A DNA stretch of 64,000 nt from the NCBI GenBank assembly GCA_026388255.1, contig JAPLKC010000085.1, positions 1 to 64,000 on the forward strand, read 5' to 3'. The translations under genes were made by a program, and so were the position numbers. Positions 34,695 to 44,794 of the stretch are shown here, in pieces. Positions within the stretch are counted from its first letter, which is position 1. Each line of letters opens with the position of its first letter. Source of the DNA: Pseudomonadota bacterium (GTDB lineage: Bacteria > Desulfobacterota > Syntrophorhabdia > Syntrophorhabdales > Syntrophorhabdaceae). The notes beneath the pieces are model-generated. The model saw nothing but the letters and a program-made list of their open reading frames with translations, ran no database searches and had not been told where the DNA came from.

Positions 34695-35438
34695 TCAATG
34701 TGGAAAAGATCCGGCATCGTTTAGTCGGGATCTGAATTTCCTGCTTAAACCAACAATACCAAGAAAACCAAGTATTGCAAACAGTATAGATGATTGCTCG
34801 GGCACACTGAGATTTTGGTTGTATGTATATGTAACCTGGCCGGTTAAGCTCCCGGTCGTGGTTTGAGATGTATCAACGTTCCCTCCTGAAAATGAAGTCC
34901 ATGACATAGTTAGGCTGGAAGCGGGGAGATCAATATTCCCAGTACCTGAAAATTCAGCCAGCATTGCAGGGTTGTTAGAATTCATAAATATGTTCTGGCT
35001 TCCATTAAAAAGGGTTGACACCCTGGTTTGACCGGGGGCAAGGGGAAGCAGAGGGGTGGCGAATAAATAACCGGTGCCTGTCGGCAAACTTATGTCAAGC
35101 TGGCTGCCATAAGGATCAGGTAAAAGGTTTAGCGGGTCAGTTACACCCATCATGAGTTCGGTCTTTGCACTGCCGTATCTAACCGGTGTGGTACCTGTAT
35201 TTTTAACTGTAATTATTGTTTCCATGCCGCCTGAAAGTCGTAGTTCCATATCGGTTAATGTTGCATTCGGTATATTGAATTTCTGAAATTGAAGGGAATA
35301 TGAAGCGGCCCAGTCAGTCAATGTCAATGGAATAGGGGTTGACGTAGTGTACGAAACTGTGTCTGCCTTTGCACCTGCAATAGCTAAACATAAAATCAAA
35401 AGAAAAGTGGTTGAAAATATTATTGATTTTTTTGTCAT
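34695..35438 (-). CDS. PEP-CTERM sorted surface protein
   Basis: About 247 residues. A signal peptide (KKSIIFSTTFLLILCLAIAGAKA) is followed by a strand-rich domain without a known name. The C-terminal sorting signal is VPEQ, a hydrophobic helix (SSILFAILGFLGIVGL) and a basic end (SRKFRSR), slightly extended by further residues. Such proteins are cleaved by exosortase and usually end up on the surface with exopolysaccharide. An exosortase gene lies 280 bases upstream on the same strand. The ATG at 35438 follows GAGAGG. Its promoter carries an AATGTAATATAT motif shared with two genes at 61-63 kb. Confidence 0.85.
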   Translation of the reverse strand: MTKKSIIFSTTFLLILCLAIAGAKADTVSYTTSTPIPLTLTDWAASYSLQFQKFNIPNATLTDMELRLSGGMETIITVKNTGTTPVRYGSAKTELMMGVTDPLNLLPDPYGSQLDISLPTGTGYLFATPLLPLAPGQTRVSTLFNGSQNIFMNSNNPAMLAEFSGTGNIDLPASSLTMSWTSFSGGNVDTSQTTTGSLTGQVTYTYNQNLSVPEQSSILFAILGFLGIVGLSRKFRSRLNDAGSFPH

Positions 35439-35483
35439 CTTTATTGTACCTCTCATTTTACATCATAAATAAAATACATTTTT

Positions 35484-35525
35484 ATTTTAACACAGTATAG
35501 TTTTTTTGTCAAGATATATTACATT
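35484..35525 (-). promoter_or_regulatory. Promoter of PEP-CTERM gene 1 with shared motif (site B)
   Basis: On the minus strand TTGACA (35507-35512), a 17-base spacer and TAAAAT (35484-35489) form a good sigma-70 promoter. Immediately upstream of the -35 lies AATGTAATATAT (35514-35525), also found at the RHH-PilZ promoter and the second PEP-CTERM promoter. Confidence 0.6.
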
Positions 35526-35717
35526 ACAATAACAGGCAGTTTGGTTAATATTGGCACATTACTTTACGCAAAAACATTCATAATATTCATATTATTTTTT
35601 CAACAGAAACTTATTTTAACCTGGATCAGAAAAATGTTAATGATGTTTGTCCGGTTTTATTGGTGCGTTTAAAATAACTGTAAAATGTGAATATGACCCA
35701 CATAATCCGGGTTAAAC

Positions 35718-36605
35718 TTAATTTCGCTTTTTTTTCTCTGATTTTATTAAGAATATGAAAATGCACCCCAAAAGACATATCGCAGGTATAGCGAATAATG
35801 CACCGCCACGAAGATGCAAAAACTCCAGGACAGGATGCTGTGGATTTAAATAAATTGCCATCATAGAAAGCACAAAAATACGGAAACCGTTCTTCAATAT
35901 AATAATTGGAAAAACAGAAAAGATAAACAAAGCTCTTTTCCACCCGGTGTACAAAAAAAGATAACTTGAAAATATAGCAGGCATCAATATTCCCATGGCA
36001 GAGCGAATTCCACTGCATTGCTGGTCAATTGATATATCAATACCTGGACAATGAAAAACAAACCCTTCTTTCAAAAATGAAATTCCGGCAAGCTTAAATA
36101 AAATATAAGTGATCCATGCAGATATAACATTCAATGTATAGATAATCTTGTCCAGCAATAGGCTTGGAAAAGGAATTATAAATAAAAGAAATAAAAACGG
36201 GAAAAATGCCGCCCGAAAAGCATTTATACCATACAAAACAATAAAACTGCCTATCCACAATATAAGAGCAGAAATGATTACCAGCGCAACATAATCATTC
36301 ATACCAAGATTTTCTCTCATGTTTCTTCCAAGCAAAAAAAGAATAATCCCGACTGCCAGAAGCGGGATGCCAACTGCATAAGAATGCTCCAGATTAGAGA
36401 AAATAATTTTCCTTTTTTTATAGATTAGATATCCGCTTGCTAATGGGACTAAAATAATGTGGGAGTAGTACTCAGCATAAGTATCAATTCGAAATAGAAT
36501 TATCAGAGCCTCAAAACATATTCTTAATATCACCAGAGTTGAAATAAAAAAAATACTATTTCTTTTATTAAGATACGCTTTAAGAGAGATAAATATATTT
36601 TTCAA
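35718..36605 (-). CDS. Exosortase
   Basis: A 295-residue polytopic membrane cysteine protease/transpeptidase that processes PEP-CTERM proteins. About eight hydrophobic helices are visible. The catalytic triad is present: Cys197 in QQCSGIRS, Arg242 in NGFRI and His264 in FLHLRGG. It starts with TTG at 36605, after AAGGT. The nearest substrate is the downstream PEP-CTERM gene; a second lies at 62 kb. The large exopolysaccharide cluster often linked to exosortase genes is not in this window. Confidence 0.92.
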   Translation of the reverse strand: MKNIFISLKAYLNKRNSIFFISTLVILRICFEALIILFRIDTYAEYYSHIILVPLASGYLIYKKRKIIFSNLEHSYAVGIPLLAVGIILFLLGRNMRENLGMNDYVALVIISALILWIGSFIVLYGINAFRAAFFPFLFLLFIIPFPSLLLDKIIYTLNVISAWITYILFKLAGISFLKEGFVFHCPGIDISIDQQCSGIRSAMGILMPAIFSSYLFLYTGWKRALFIFSVFPIIILKNGFRIFVLSMMAIYLNPQHPVLEFLHLRGGALFAIPAICLLGCIFIFLIKSEKKKRN

Positions 36606-36812
36606 TTTTTACCTTATTTTAAGATTATTCAGGTATTTTAAACTATTTCATTTTTATTGCAAAAGATTTTTTAGTTTGGTTTTTTTAAATCTGTTGTTTT
36701 GCATTTTCATAGCCTCTAAAAAACTCTGATATCAAAGGTAATAGCCACGAATTGCTGCACTTGGGCCAGGGCTGTTTACTCCAACCTTGAAATCTGATAC
36801 ATTAGTTAGGTT

Positions 36813-39677
36813 GTGGATAAGATAACTATAAAAGGGGCAAGGCAACATAATCTCAAAAACATAGACGTGGAACTTCCACGGAATAAGATAGTGGTAATCA
36901 CGGGACCGAGCGGTTCAGGCAAGTCAACCCTTGCCTTTGATACCATCTATGCGGAGGGTCAGAGGAGGTACGTAGAATCGCTTTCATCGTACGCCCGGCA
37001 GTTCCTCGAACTGATGGACAAGCCCGATGTGGACTATATTGAAGGGCTGTCCCCGGCAATAAGCATCGAACAGAAGACCTTAAGCAAGAACCCTCGCAGC
37101 ACAGTCGGCACCGTGACAGAGATCTACGACTATTTACGGCTCCTCTTCGCACGCATCGGCCATGTATTTTGCTATAGCTGCGGCAAGGAGATAAAGAGCC
37201 AGCATGTCCCCCAGATTGTGGACAGTATTCTTTCCCTTGGTACAGGGACAAAAATAACCATCCTTGCGCCCATTGTAAGGGGCAGAAAAGGTGAGTACAG
37301 AAAAGAGATAGACGAGTTAAGGAAACAGGGTTTTACTAAAATAAAGCTCAACGGGAAGATCATCGATCTGTCAGAAGATGTTGTCCTCGACAAAAATAAA
37401 AAGCATGAGATAGACGTTGTTATAGACAGAATTGTCCTGCGCGACGGGATTGAGCGAAGGCTCTATGAGGGGGTTGAGCTTGCCCTACATAAGGCAGGGG
37501 GGATTGTAAAAATAGAGACGGATAAGAGTATACAGATATTCAGTGAAAAGTTTGCCTGTCCGGATTGTGGAATAAGCTATCCGGAAATTGCTCCCCGGAT
37601 GTTCTCCTTCAATAACCCTTATGGGGCATGTCCAAACTGTTCCGGCCTCGGGGTAAAGGAGTATTTCGATCCTGTCCTGATCATCCCCAATCATGACCTC
37701 TCGCTCCGGGAGGGCGCTGTTATTCCCTGGAGTGAAAAGAACCCGGTCCATTTTTTACCCTTTCTCGAAGCGCTGGTAAATCACTATAAAATTGACGTGA
37801 ATACGCCCTTCAAAGAGCTTCCTAAACATGTTCAAAATGTAATCCTCTACGGTTCTGACAAGGAGGAAATAGAGTTTTTCCATGACAGAGGCGCCAGGAG
37901 AGAATTTGTCAAGAAACCATATCAGGGCGTTATAAATGAACTGCAGCATGAATGGGAAAGGGCAGACTTCTGGGGAAAGGAGAAGCTTGAGAGATTTATA
38001 AATCTGATTCCATGTCCGGCCTGCAAAGGCGCAAGGCTAAAAAAAGAAATGCTCTGGGTAAAAATAAAAGATAAGAACATCGACGATGTTGCGAAGATGA
38101 CAATCGCCGGATGTCTCACTTTTTTCAATTCATTATCCTCCAAAGCACAATCATCGGCAATAACAATGAAAGAACAAGAGATAGCCAAGACAATACTCAA
38201 AGAGATCGCCTCCCGCCTGAAATTTCTGATTGATGTGGGACTTGACTATATTACCCTGAGCAGGAATTCCGCCACGCTTTCATCGGGGGAATCACAGAGG
38301 ATACGCTTGGCAACACAGATCGGATCAGGACTTACGGGGGTGCTGTATGTGCTCGATGAGCCCAGTATCGGGCTCCATCAGAGGGATAACGAAAGGCTTC
38401 TCACAACCCTGAAGAGGCTTCGCGACCTCGATAATACCGTGATTGTGGTAGAGCACGACCAGGATACGATTATGTCTTCAGACTATGTGGTAGACCTGGG
38501 TCCCGGTGCCGGTGAAAACGGAGGATATCTCGTATTTCAGGGCACACCGGCAGAGTTGATAAATCACAGTGAATCAATAACAGGCATGTATATATCGGAC
38601 AGGCTGAGGATAGAAGAACCCGAGAAGAGGCGTGTGCCGAAGGCCTTTATTAATATAAGAGGCGCAAGGGCGAATAACCTGAAAAACATCGACGTCGATA
38701 TACCGCTCGGGGTATTTACCTGTATTACCGGTGTTTCAGGGTCAGGAAAGAGCACCCTTGTTGTTGATACACTCTATCCCCTGCTCAAACAAAAATTGTA
38801 TAAATCCAAAGACAGGGCTGGAGAGGTGGACGGAATTTCAGGCTTTGAGATGATAGACCGGGTTATAGACATCGATCAGTCTCCCATCGGGAGAACGCCA
38901 AGATCCAACCCGGCCACATATACAGGCATATTCACCCACGTCAGAGAATTGTTCTCCAAGCTTCCCGAATCACGGATGAGGGGGTACAGGGAAGGCAGAT
39001 TCAGTTTCAATGTAAAGGGAGGCAGGTGTGAGACCTGTGCAGGCGAGGGTTTTGTAAAGATCGAGATGCAGTTTTTACCCGATGTCTATATAGTTTGCGA
39101 CGTTTGTAAAGGCAAACGATACAACCTGGATACCCTGGAAGTTAAGTATAAAGGCAAGAGCATTGCCGATGTCCTTGAAATGACCGTTACACAGACTACA
39201 GAGTTTTTTGATGCCTATCCCCACATAAAAACCAAGCTCAAGGTGCTCAACGATGTAGGTCTGGGTTATATCAGACTTGGGCAGGCAGCAACTACGCTGT
39301 CAGGAGGCGAAGCGCAACGGATTAAACTTTCAAGGGAACTTTCGAAAAGAGATACGGGAAGCACACTCTATATCCTTGATGAACCCACAACGGGTTTGCA
39401 TTTTGCAGATATCGAAAAGCTGCTCCACGTACTTTCCGAACTTGTTGAACGGGGCAACACAATAGTAGTTATAGAACATAATATGGATGTGATAAAATGT
39501 GCCGATTACATTATAGACCTGGGACCTGAAGGCGGAGAAAAAGGCGGCCAGGTCATTGTAAAGGGAAGTCCTGAAAAGATACTACTGACAGATGAGAGCT
39601 ATACCGGGATGTTTTTAAAGAAGTATTGGGAAGAACAGGAGGCCAGAAGGTCACAAAGGAAGAAGGCAAAAACATGA
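36813..39677 (+). CDS. uvrA: Excinuclease ABC subunit A
   Basis: A 954-residue nucleotide-excision-repair ATPase that recognises DNA damage with UvrB. Two ABC modules are complete: Walker [10 protein letters not shown] near residue 32 and GVSGSGKST in the second half; signatures LSSGESQR and LSGGEAQR; Walker [13 protein letters not shown] and [12 protein letters not shown]. Zinc knuckles (CYSCG, CPDCG/CPNC, CPAC, CETC/CDVC) are visible. It starts with GTG; the ribosome-binding site is weak (TTAGG). kdsB follows closely. Confidence 0.96.
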   Translation: MDKITIKGARQHNLKNIDVELPRNKIVVITGPSGSGKSTLAFDTIYAEGQRRYVESLSSYARQFLELMDKPDVDYIEGLSPAISIEQKTLSKNPRSTVGTVTEIYDYLRLLFARIGHVFCYSCGKEIKSQHVPQIVDSILSLGTGTKITILAPIVRGRKGEYRKEIDELRKQGFTKIKLNGKIIDLSEDVVLDKNKKHEIDVVIDRIVLRDGIERRLYEGVELALHKAGGIVKIETDKSIQIFSEKFACPDCGISYPEIAPRMFSFNNPYGACPNCSGLGVKEYFDPVLIIPNHDLSLREGAVIPWSEKNPVHFLPFLEALVNHYKIDVNTPFKELPKHVQNVILYGSDKEEIEFFHDRGARREFVKKPYQGVINELQHEWERADFWGKEKLERFINLIPCPACKGARLKKEMLWVKIKDKNIDDVAKMTIAGCLTFFNSLSSKAQSSAITMKEQEIAKTILKEIASRLKFLIDVGLDYITLSRNSATLSSGESQRIRLATQIGSGLTGVLYVLDEPSIGLHQRDNERLLTTLKRLRDLDNTVIVVEHDQDTIMSSDYVVDLGPGAGENGGYLVFQGTPAELINHSESITGMYISDRLRIEEPEKRRVPKAFINIRGARANNLKNIDVDIPLGVFTCITGVSGSGKSTLVVDTLYPLLKQKLYKSKDRAGEVDGISGFEMIDRVIDIDQSPIGRTPRSNPATYTGIFTHVRELFSKLPESRMRGYREGRFSFNVKGGRCETCAGEGFVKIEMQFLPDVYIVCDVCKGKRYNLDTLEVKYKGKSIADVLEMTVTQTTEFFDAYPHIKTKLKVLNDVGLGYIRLGQAATTLSGGEAQRIKLSRELSKRDTGSTLYILDEPTTGLHFADIEKLLHVLSELVERGNTIVVIEHNMDVIKCADYIIDLGPEGGEKGGQVIVKGSPEKILLTDESYTGMFLKKYWEEQEARRSQRKKAKT

Positions 39678-39690
39678 AAGGGTGGGTATT

Positions 39691-40455
39691 ATGAAAAAAG
39701 TTATTGTCATTCCCGCACGATATGCCTCAACAAGACTCCCCGGCAAACCACTTATGGAGATTTCCGGCAAGCCGATCATTCAATGGGTGTACGAAAAAGC
39801 TCTGAGTTCGGCTTTAAAAGACAGTATCTTCATTGCAACGGACGATGAACGGATACGGGATGCAGCGGCATCTTTCGGGGCAGAGGTGGTAATGACAAGC
39901 CCGAAATGCAAAAGCGGCACAGACAGGGTTTACCAGGCGATTAAAGACAAGGAAGCGGATATTATCATAAACCTTCAGGGCGATGAGCCATTCATCAGGA
40001 CAGACGTTATTGATTCGTTGTTTTATACAATGGAAAAGGAACGCCTCCATATGGCAACACTCTGCAGTCCCATTGAAAAGGAAGCGGATTATTTGAATCC
40101 GAATATCGTTAAAGTTGTCCTTGACAAGTTTGGTTTTGCCCTTTACTTCTCAAGATCGCCCATACCGTTTTTTAGAGACACCATGTCTTCCTCTGAGATT
40201 GAAATCCAAAATCCGCAATCCAAAATCCGCAATCCAAAATGTGTCTATAAACACATCGGCATCTACGGCTTCTCACGGGATTTTCTTAAGCAGTATGTTA
40301 CAATGGAAGAGGGGATACTTGAGGCGGCGGAATCGCTGGAACAACTCAGGGTTCTGGAAAATGGCTACGATATTAAGGTATTAGTAACCAATTACGACGG
40401 GGCCGGCATCGACACTGAAGAAGACCTGGAACAGGCACGGAATTTGATGAAATGA
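39691..40455 (+). CDS. kdsB: 3-deoxy-manno-octulosonate cytidylyltransferase
   Basis: About 254 residues. It activates Kdo to CMP-Kdo for lipopolysaccharide core synthesis, which supports a Gram-negative host. Typical motifs: IPARYASTRLPGKPL, WVYEKA, IATDDERI, SGTDRVYQA, NLQGDEPFI and IGIYGFSRDFL. Between SSSEI and VYKHIGIYG it carries an unusual 12-14-residue insertion (NPQSKIRNPK) encoded by a 14-base tandem repeat. That position is a surface loop before a conserved strand, so function may survive. The ATG at 39691 is preferred over GTG at 39682. Confidence 0.93.
   Translation: MKKVIVIPARYASTRLPGKPLMEISGKPIIQWVYEKALSSALKDSIFIATDDERIRDAAASFGAEVVMTSPKCKSGTDRVYQAIKDKEADIIINLQGDEPFIRTDVIDSLFYTMEKERLHMATLCSPIEKEADYLNPNIVKVVLDKFGFALYFSRSPIPFFRDTMSSSEIEIQNPQSKIRNPKCVYKHIGIYGFSRDFLKQYVTMEEGILEAAESLEQLRVLENGYDIKVLVTNYDGAGIDTEEDLEQARNLMK
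40203..40240 (+). repeat. 14-bp tandem repeat inserted within kdsB
   Basis: The unit AATCCAAAATCCGC is repeated twice, followed by a 10-base partial copy, inside the kdsB reading frame. The unit length is not a multiple of three, so the three partial/complete units read as different residues, yet the total keeps the frame open. Confidence 0.92.
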
Positions 40456-40557
40456 CTTTGGTAGGTGTATTTTAACCTGTTCAACCAAAATTATCTTACT
40501 GCGCATATTTTTGTCTTTGTATACTAAATAAAAATAAAAAGACCTGTACAATTCCTG

Positions 40558-40624
40558 TTGACAAAATATCCCTGTATTCGTTAATATAAATCATATACAG
40601 AACATAGTTCTATATACAGAACAT
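40558..40624 (+). promoter_or_regulatory. Promoter and candidate operator of the acyl-CoA ligase/ior cluster
   Basis: TTGACA (40558-40563) and TAATAT (40582-40587) are separated by 18 bases. Downstream, TATACAGAACAT occurs twice (40594-40605 and 40613-40624), 19 bases apart, and AGAAC/GTTCT (40599-40611) forms a palindrome between them. A regulator acting at or below the transcription start, possibly the IclR protein encoded in the cluster, is a reasonable guess. Confidence 0.55.
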
Positions 40625-40731
40625 TTAAACACAGATTAAAGGGCACTGTGCACGTGCGAACAAATAAAAACGATATTTAATGAAATAATGTGTTCCATCA
40701 ACCGGATATAATACTGATTAAGGAGGACAAT

Positions 40732-42339
40732 ATGAACAACGGTCACTGGATGACGGCAAAAGATGTATTAAAGGTAAATGCCTTTAAATGGCCGGACAAG
40801 ATAGGCGCTAAGGATCTGTACAAGGAATACACATTTAAGCAATGGAATGAACGTTCATGCAGGCTTGCAAATGCCCTTGCAGGCATGGGCATGAAGAAAG
40901 GGGACAGGTTTGCTGTCCTTGCATACAACTGTGTGGAGTGGATGGATATCTATGCCGCTGCTGCAAAAGGCGGATTTATTTGTGTGCCCATTATGTTCAG
41001 ACTTTCTGCGCCGGAAATGGAATACAATATCAATAACAGCGAATCTAAAGTCTTTATTGTTCAAGGCGGGGCAGATCAGAGAGATGGTAAGACATATCCA
41101 TGGATAGATATAGTAAACGTCATGAAGAAGAATCTTCCCTCAGTGGAAAAATACGTTTCATTCTCCTCCGATAACCGCTATTATGACGGCTTTATCTCCT
41201 ATGAAGATGTTATAGCGGCGGCAAGCCCGGAAGAACCGGCTGTGCAGGTGGATGCCGACGACATCTGGGTGCTCATGTACACAGGCGGTACAACAGGTAA
41301 GCCCAAGGGGGTCATGAAAAGCCATGCAAACATGTTCTCACAATTCCTTATCATGATTTATGACCATGTCTTCGGTTTTGATGATACAAATCTTCTTGTT
41401 ATGCCCTGCTGCCACATAAATTCGCTGAACTATTCCTTTGTTGTTACCTGGGTGGGCGGAACGGTTATGTGCTACAACATGATAAGCTTTGATCCGGAAG
41501 ACCTGCTCAAGACATTCTCTGACCACAGGATCACTTTTACCTCCCTTGTGCCGACTCACTATATTATGATGCTTGCCCTTCCTGATGAGGTGAAGAAGAA
41601 GTATGATCTCACTTCCATCAAGAAACTGCTTATCTCTTCTGCTCCGGCCAGACGCGATACAAAGCTCGGCATCCTTAAGATGTTTCCCAATTCTCAACTT
41701 GACGAAGCCTATGGCTCAACAGAAGCAGGTTGCGTCACAATCCTGAAACCGGAAGAGCAGCTTGCAAAACTTGGTTCATGCGGACGGGAGTTTATCGGCA
41801 CGGATTTGATAAGGCTCTACGATGAAGATGGCAATCTTATTACAAAACCTAATATGGTTGGAGAACTTTACTCAAAAAGTCCCATGCTCTTCGAGGGCTA
41901 CTGGAAAGACCCTGCTAAGACGGCATCAGTTATGAAAGACGGTTTTTTCACTGCAGGCGATATGGCATACAAGGATGAGGATGGATACGTATTTCTCGTT
42001 GACAGAAAGGCGAATATGATCATCTCCGGCGGCGAGAATATCTTCCCGTCCGAGGTGGAAAATATTGTGGGCGGACACGAGAAGGTAAAAGATGTGGCGG
42101 TTATCGGCGTGCCTCATGAAAAGTGGGGCGAGCAGGTCGCAGCCGTTATTGTACTCCATGAGGGGCAAACAGCAACACCGGAAGAGATCTCTTCTTATTG
42201 CAAGGGCAAGATTGCAGGTTACAAAGTCCCCAAGAACGTAATTTTTATTAAAGATGAGGAAATGCCAAGATCAGGGCCGGGTAAAATACTCCATAGGGTA
42301 CTAAGAGAAAGATATGGAAAATGGAGCGATCATCAATAA
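40732..42339 (+). CDS. AMP-dependent acyl-CoA synthetase (ligase 1)
   Basis: A 535-residue adenylate-forming enzyme. The P-loop-like YTGGTTGKPKGVMKSH, the YGSTEAG motif, the GDMAYKDEDGYVFLVDRKANMIISGGENIFPSEVE hinge block and the catalytic Lys near the end (RSGPGKILHR) are all present. It joins an organic acid to CoA with ATP. Its position ahead of iorAB suggests an aryl or branched-chain acid produced from a 2-oxo acid, but substrate cannot be read directly. The ATG at 40732 follows AAGGAGG. It overlaps iorA's leader region by a short distance. Confidence 0.88.
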   Translation: MNNGHWMTAKDVLKVNAFKWPDKIGAKDLYKEYTFKQWNERSCRLANALAGMGMKKGDRFAVLAYNCVEWMDIYAAAAKGGFICVPIMFRLSAPEMEYNINNSESKVFIVQGGADQRDGKTYPWIDIVNVMKKNLPSVEKYVSFSSDNRYYDGFISYEDVIAAASPEEPAVQVDADDIWVLMYTGGTTGKPKGVMKSHANMFSQFLIMIYDHVFGFDDTNLLVMPCCHINSLNYSFVVTWVGGTVMCYNMISFDPEDLLKTFSDHRITFTSLVPTHYIMMLALPDEVKKKYDLTSIKKLLISSAPARRDTKLGILKMFPNSQLDEAYGSTEAGCVTILKPEEQLAKLGSCGREFIGTDLIRLYDEDGNLITKPNMVGELYSKSPMLFEGYWKDPAKTASVMKDGFFTAGDMAYKDEDGYVFLVDRKANMIISGGENIFPSEVENIVGGHEKVKDVAVIGVPHEKWGEQVAAVIVLHEGQTATPEEISSYCKGKIAGYKVPKNVIFIKDEEMPRSGPGKILHRVLRERYGKWSDHQ

Positions 42340-42352
42340 AGGAGACGACGAT

Positions 42353-44173
42353 ATGAAGAAAGTAATGCAAGGGAATGAGGCAATTGCAAGGGGTGCCTGG
42401 GAGGCAGGTGTAATAATCGGATGCGCCTACCCGGGGACACCGAGCAGTGAAATTATGGCTGAAATATCCGGATATGATGAAATTTATACGGAATGGTCCC
42501 CCAACGAGAAAATAGCGGTTGAAGTTGCACACGGTGCTTCCCTTGCCGGTGGAAGGGCTATTGCATGCATGAAACATGTGGGGTTGAATGTAGCTGCCGA
42601 TCCTTTTATGACCATTTCTTACACCGGCGTCAAGGGCGGTTTTGTTATTGTCGTGGCCGACGACCCCGGCCAGCATAGTTCTCAGAATGAACAGGACAGC
42701 AGAAACTGGACCCGTTTCGGAAAGGTACCCATGATTGAACCGGCTGATTCGCAAGAGTGTAAGGACTTTACGAAAATAGCCTTTGACATTAGCGAGAGAT
42801 TCGATACACCGGTGCTATTAAGAACCGAGACAAGGGTTTCACACTGCGATTCTGTTGTGGAATCGGGTGAAAGAAAGGAATCTGCGATTCCAAAAGGTCT
42901 TGACCAGAAAGACACACCCAAATATGTAATGGTTCCAATGTATTCAAGACCAAAGAGGGTTGCCCTTGAGGATAAAATAGCGAAACTTGCCGCATACGCG
43001 GATACGGAGTTTCCCTACAATGTTATGGAGATCAATGATCCTTCCATAGGCTTTATCTCGTCAGGCGTTTCCTATCTCTATACAAAGGATGTTTTCCCTC
43101 AATATTCCTTTTTGAAGCTTGGTATGGTATGGCCGCTGCCAAAAAACATGATTGCCGAATTCTTTAAAAAGGTCAAAAAGGTGATTGTGGTGGAAGAACT
43201 TGACCCTTTTTTTGAAACAGAGATCAGGGCAATGGGCTATAAGGTCTGGCACGGTAAAGACCTGATCCCGGCAATGGGCGAATTGTCGCCGGGTATAATC
43301 AAACAATCGCTTATAAAAGTTGTGGAGGGCAGGAAATATAAACCACCGAAAATAATGATAAAACCGGAAAATCTGCCGAGAAGACCGCCAAACCTGTGCG
43401 CCGGTTGTTCTCACAGGCCATTATTCTATGCCTTGAAAAAGCTGGGGCTATATGTGTTCGGCGATATCGGCTGTTATGCGCTGGCAGTAGCACCGCCACT
43501 TGCTGCAATGCACGCTTCAACCTGTATGGGTGCCGGTATAGGCGGCGCCTATGGCGCGGGAAAGGTCCTCGGCAAGAAGGGGCTTGGGAAGATCTGTGCA
43601 GTGCTCGGTGATTCTACATTCCTTCATAGCGGTATAGGGCCGTTGATGGACACGGTGTATAACAAAGGTTATTCAACTACGATTATCCTCGACAACGGGA
43701 TTACGGCCATGACAGGACAACAGGAAACCCCGGGCACGGGATATACGATAAAAGGCGAACCTGCCGCGATAGTCGATTATGAACAGATAGTAAGGGCTGT
43801 GGGTGTAAAAAATGTAAGAAAAGTAGATCCCTATAATATTGAAGAAACCATGGGAGTGATCAGAGAAGAGGTGAACAGGGACGATGCCTCTGCAATTATC
43901 ACAGTGAACAGTCCCTGTATGCTGCTCCGCAGGGCAAATCCCCTGGGAAAGTTCAAACACCCGGTGTACACAATAGATACTGACAGGTGCAGAGGCTGCA
44001 AGGTATGTCTCGAAATCAACTGTCCTGCCGTAAGCTGGCAGAAGGCCGAAGGCCAGACAAAGGATGGTTATAAAAGGAAAGGCACGGTTTTTATCAACAA
44101 AGATCAATGCGTCGGCTGCGAAGTCTGCGTTCAGGTCTGTAAATTTGAAGCCATTGTACCGGGCGCAAAGTAA
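42353..44173 (+). CDS. iorA: Indolepyruvate ferredoxin oxidoreductase, alpha subunit
   Basis: About 606 residues. This thiamine-diphosphate enzyme oxidatively decarboxylates aryl-pyruvates to aryl-acetyl-CoA with ferredoxin. The N-terminal pyrimidine-binding domain (GNEAIARGAWEAG, CAYPGTPSSE) precedes a TPP domain (CAGCSHRP, GDIGCYALA, GDSTFLHSG, LDNGITAMTGQQ). Two [4Fe-4S] motifs close the protein (CRGCKVCLEINC and CVGCEVCVQVC). The ATG at 42353 follows AAGGAGA, and the beta subunit gene follows after 11 bases. Confidence 0.94.
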   Translation: MKKVMQGNEAIARGAWEAGVIIGCAYPGTPSSEIMAEISGYDEIYTEWSPNEKIAVEVAHGASLAGGRAIACMKHVGLNVAADPFMTISYTGVKGGFVIVVADDPGQHSSQNEQDSRNWTRFGKVPMIEPADSQECKDFTKIAFDISERFDTPVLLRTETRVSHCDSVVESGERKESAIPKGLDQKDTPKYVMVPMYSRPKRVALEDKIAKLAAYADTEFPYNVMEINDPSIGFISSGVSYLYTKDVFPQYSFLKLGMVWPLPKNMIAEFFKKVKKVIVVEELDPFFETEIRAMGYKVWHGKDLIPAMGELSPGIIKQSLIKVVEGRKYKPPKIMIKPENLPRRPPNLCAGCSHRPLFYALKKLGLYVFGDIGCYALAVAPPLAAMHASTCMGAGIGGAYGAGKVLGKKGLGKICAVLGDSTFLHSGIGPLMDTVYNKGYSTTIILDNGITAMTGQQETPGTGYTIKGEPAAIVDYEQIVRAVGVKNVRKVDPYNIEETMGVIREEVNRDDASAIITVNSPCMLLRRANPLGKFKHPVYTIDTDRCRGCKVCLEINCPAVSWQKAEGQTKDGYKRKGTVFINKDQCVGCEVCVQVCKFEAIVPGAK

Positions 44174-44184
44174 GGAGGCGGATT

Positions 44185-44778
44185 ATGACAGATAACGGAA
44201 AAGTGACGAATATATTTCTTTCAGGTGTTGGCGGCCAGGGTACGATTCTTGCGAGCAACATCCTTGCCGAAGTATTCCTTGGCGCCGGGTATGATGTAAA
44301 AAAGGCTGAAGTTCACGGTATGGCCCAGAGAGGCGGAGATGTTACCACACATTTCCGTTTCGGAAAAAAGGTGTACTCGCCTCTTATTGAGTACGGTGAG
44401 GCGGATTTTCTCTTGTCCTTTGAGTTGCTTGAAGCTGCACGTTACATAAACTGGGTAAAGCCGGAAGGGAAAATCATTATCAATAAACAGGCAATTCTTC
44501 CGCCTGCCGTAAGCCTTGGGCAGGTAGAATACCCCGGAGATATTGAAAAAACTTTCAGGAAACACTTCAAGGACAATGTCTGGATAATCAACGGGCAGGA
44601 GATCGCAAGGGAACTTGGTAATATTCAGGCTGCAAATGTCGTCCTTACAGGCGCCTTCTCCAATTTCTTCCCCGAAATCAAGGAAGAGAAATGGACAGAC
44701 GCGATAAAAGTGCTTCTGCCGACAAAACTCCATGAGCTTAACGCGAAAGCGTTCTATGAAGGAAGAAAAATTATTTAA
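44185..44778 (+). CDS. iorB: Indolepyruvate ferredoxin oxidoreductase, beta subunit
   Basis: A 197-residue gamma/beta-type 2-oxoacid oxidoreductase subunit. Typical motifs are NIFLSGVGGQGTILASNILAEV at the N-terminus and AEVHGMAQRGGDVTTHFRFG. It pairs with IorA. It has AAGGAGG upstream of its ATG and overlaps or abuts the iclR-type gene, so the regulator is expressed from the same transcript. Confidence 0.93.
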   Translation: MTDNGKVTNIFLSGVGGQGTILASNILAEVFLGAGYDVKKAEVHGMAQRGGDVTTHFRFGKKVYSPLIEYGEADFLLSFELLEAARYINWVKPEGKIIINKQAILPPAVSLGQVEYPGDIEKTFRKHFKDNVWIINGQEIARELGNIQAANVVLTGAFSNFFPEIKEEKWTDAIKVLLPTKLHELNAKAFYEGRKII

Positions 44779-44794
44779 AGGCTCAGGAGGCATT

